From NCBI RefSeq assembly GCF_000772965.1, contig NZ_JPVQ01000004.1:78611-142610 (forward strand): a DNA stretch of 64,000 bases, given 5' to 3'. Shown piece after piece: positions 63,871 to 64,000 of the stretch. A program made the position numbers and the translations under genes. This stretch comes from Ureibacillus massiliensis 4400831 = CIP 108448 = CCUG 49529. GTDB taxonomy: Bacteria; Bacillota; Bacilli; Bacillales_A; Planococcaceae. Numbering within the stretch: the stretch's first letter is position 1; each line of letters opens with the position of its first letter. The notes beneath the pieces were generated by a model. That model ran no database searches and had not been told where the DNA came from. It was given only the letters and a program-made list of their open reading frames with translations.

Positions 63871-64000
63871 GTGAATTTGGAAGTAAATATTCATGTAAGA
63901 GAACAAGGTTAAATATTCATGTAAGAGAACAAGGTAATTTAATGATTATTTACTCAAACTTCGCACATAAATAATTAGGTTCAATAGTTGATGCTATTTG
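63871..64000 (+). pseudogene. rsbV: rsbV, disrupted start (26-bp duplication and divergent continuation)
   Basis: A TGGAGGTG site (63861-63868) is followed by GTG 63871 (or TTG 63877) and the codons NLEVNIHVREQG, an RsbV-like first strand, then a TAA at 63910-63912. A perfect 26-bp tandem copy (63884-63909 and 63910-63935) causes the shift. After the second copy the frame would continue GNLMII, plausible for the anti-anti-sigma factor, but then it runs YSNFAHK and a stop with no GEIDxYTAP motif. The rest to 64000 does not resemble RsbV, so a further insertion near 63950 is likely. Only the first codons are in the window. Confidence 0.6.
63884..63935. repeat. Perfect 26-bp tandem duplication in rsbV
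   Basis: The 26-bp unit starting TAAATATTCATGTAAG occurs twice without a gap (63884-63909 and 63910-63935). Because 26 is not a multiple of 3 it shifts the frame, and the second copy supplies an in-frame TAA. Confidence 0.95.

Overview
The window is AT-rich, gene-dense Gram-positive chromosome. Gene content, Shine-Dalgarno sites, frequent TTG/GTG starts and the many strong rho-independent terminators point to a Bacillales member. Protein similarity and the mix of genes suggest the Planococcaceae (Lysinibacillus/Solibacillus/Ureibacillus-like), but no 16S or other definitive marker is present. The block ddl-murF-(esterase)-cshA-ydbS-ydbT-rhomboid-acpS-ydcC-alr-ndoAI-ndoA-rsbT-rsbU at 50.8-63.8 kb follows the order known from the Bacillus subtilis ddl-to-sigB region, so most of the window is core chromosome.

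Layout: 0-7 kb holds the end of plsC, a YfkJ-type phosphatase, a YebC-family regulator, arsB, a chemoreceptor, an AI-2E-family permease and two small unknown genes. 7-14.3 kb holds a low-affinity phosphate transporter with its DUF47 partner, a methyltransferase, putP, hflX and a lipoprotein. 14.5-19 kb is an iron block: a yclNOPQ-type siderophore ABC transporter with three Fur boxes and two promoters, then an IsdG/HmoA-type heme monooxygenase. 19-23.7 kb has a ZIP transporter, thrC-thrB (without hom) and a niacin-permease-like MFS gene. A group IIC intron (23705-25597) sits exactly behind the terminator of that MFS gene; its reverse transcriptase is frameshifted. 25.8-38.6 kb has an RpiR-type regulator, ppaC, a Rieske/FAD oxidoreductase, a DsbA-family protein, a YceI/HxlR divergent pair, murB, exoA, a penicillin-acylase-family hydrolase, comFB, mntR, cvfB and small genes. 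38.6-50.7 kb has an acetyl-CoA hydrolase/CoA-transferase with a divergent LytTR regulator, an AraC regulator, yidC2, a VanY-type carboxypeptidase, cls, a DUF1963 protein, an MFS exporter and rodA. 50.8-63.8 kb is the cell-wall/RNA-helicase/MazEF/SigB-regulator block.

Cell-envelope genes recur (plsC, murB, rodA, ddl, murF, alr, vanY-like, cls, yidC2). Metal homeostasis is a second theme (Fur-controlled ycl genes, heme monooxygenase, ZIP, MntR, ArsB).

The most unusual part is the right edge. The stressosome genes rsbR and rsbS expected between ndoA and rsbT are absent. rsbV is broken after 13 codons by a perfect 26-bp tandem duplication, and its sequence then departs from the family, as if a second insertion begins there. 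Other points of interest are candidate LytTR-type direct repeats upstream of the CoA-transferase, a near-perfect 85-nt hairpin at 30.1 kb, a threefold 19-bp tandem repeat at 19.04 kb, a mutually exclusive hairpin pair at 6.34 kb, and several unannotated short membrane or basic proteins. No convincing wholly new multi-gene system was found.
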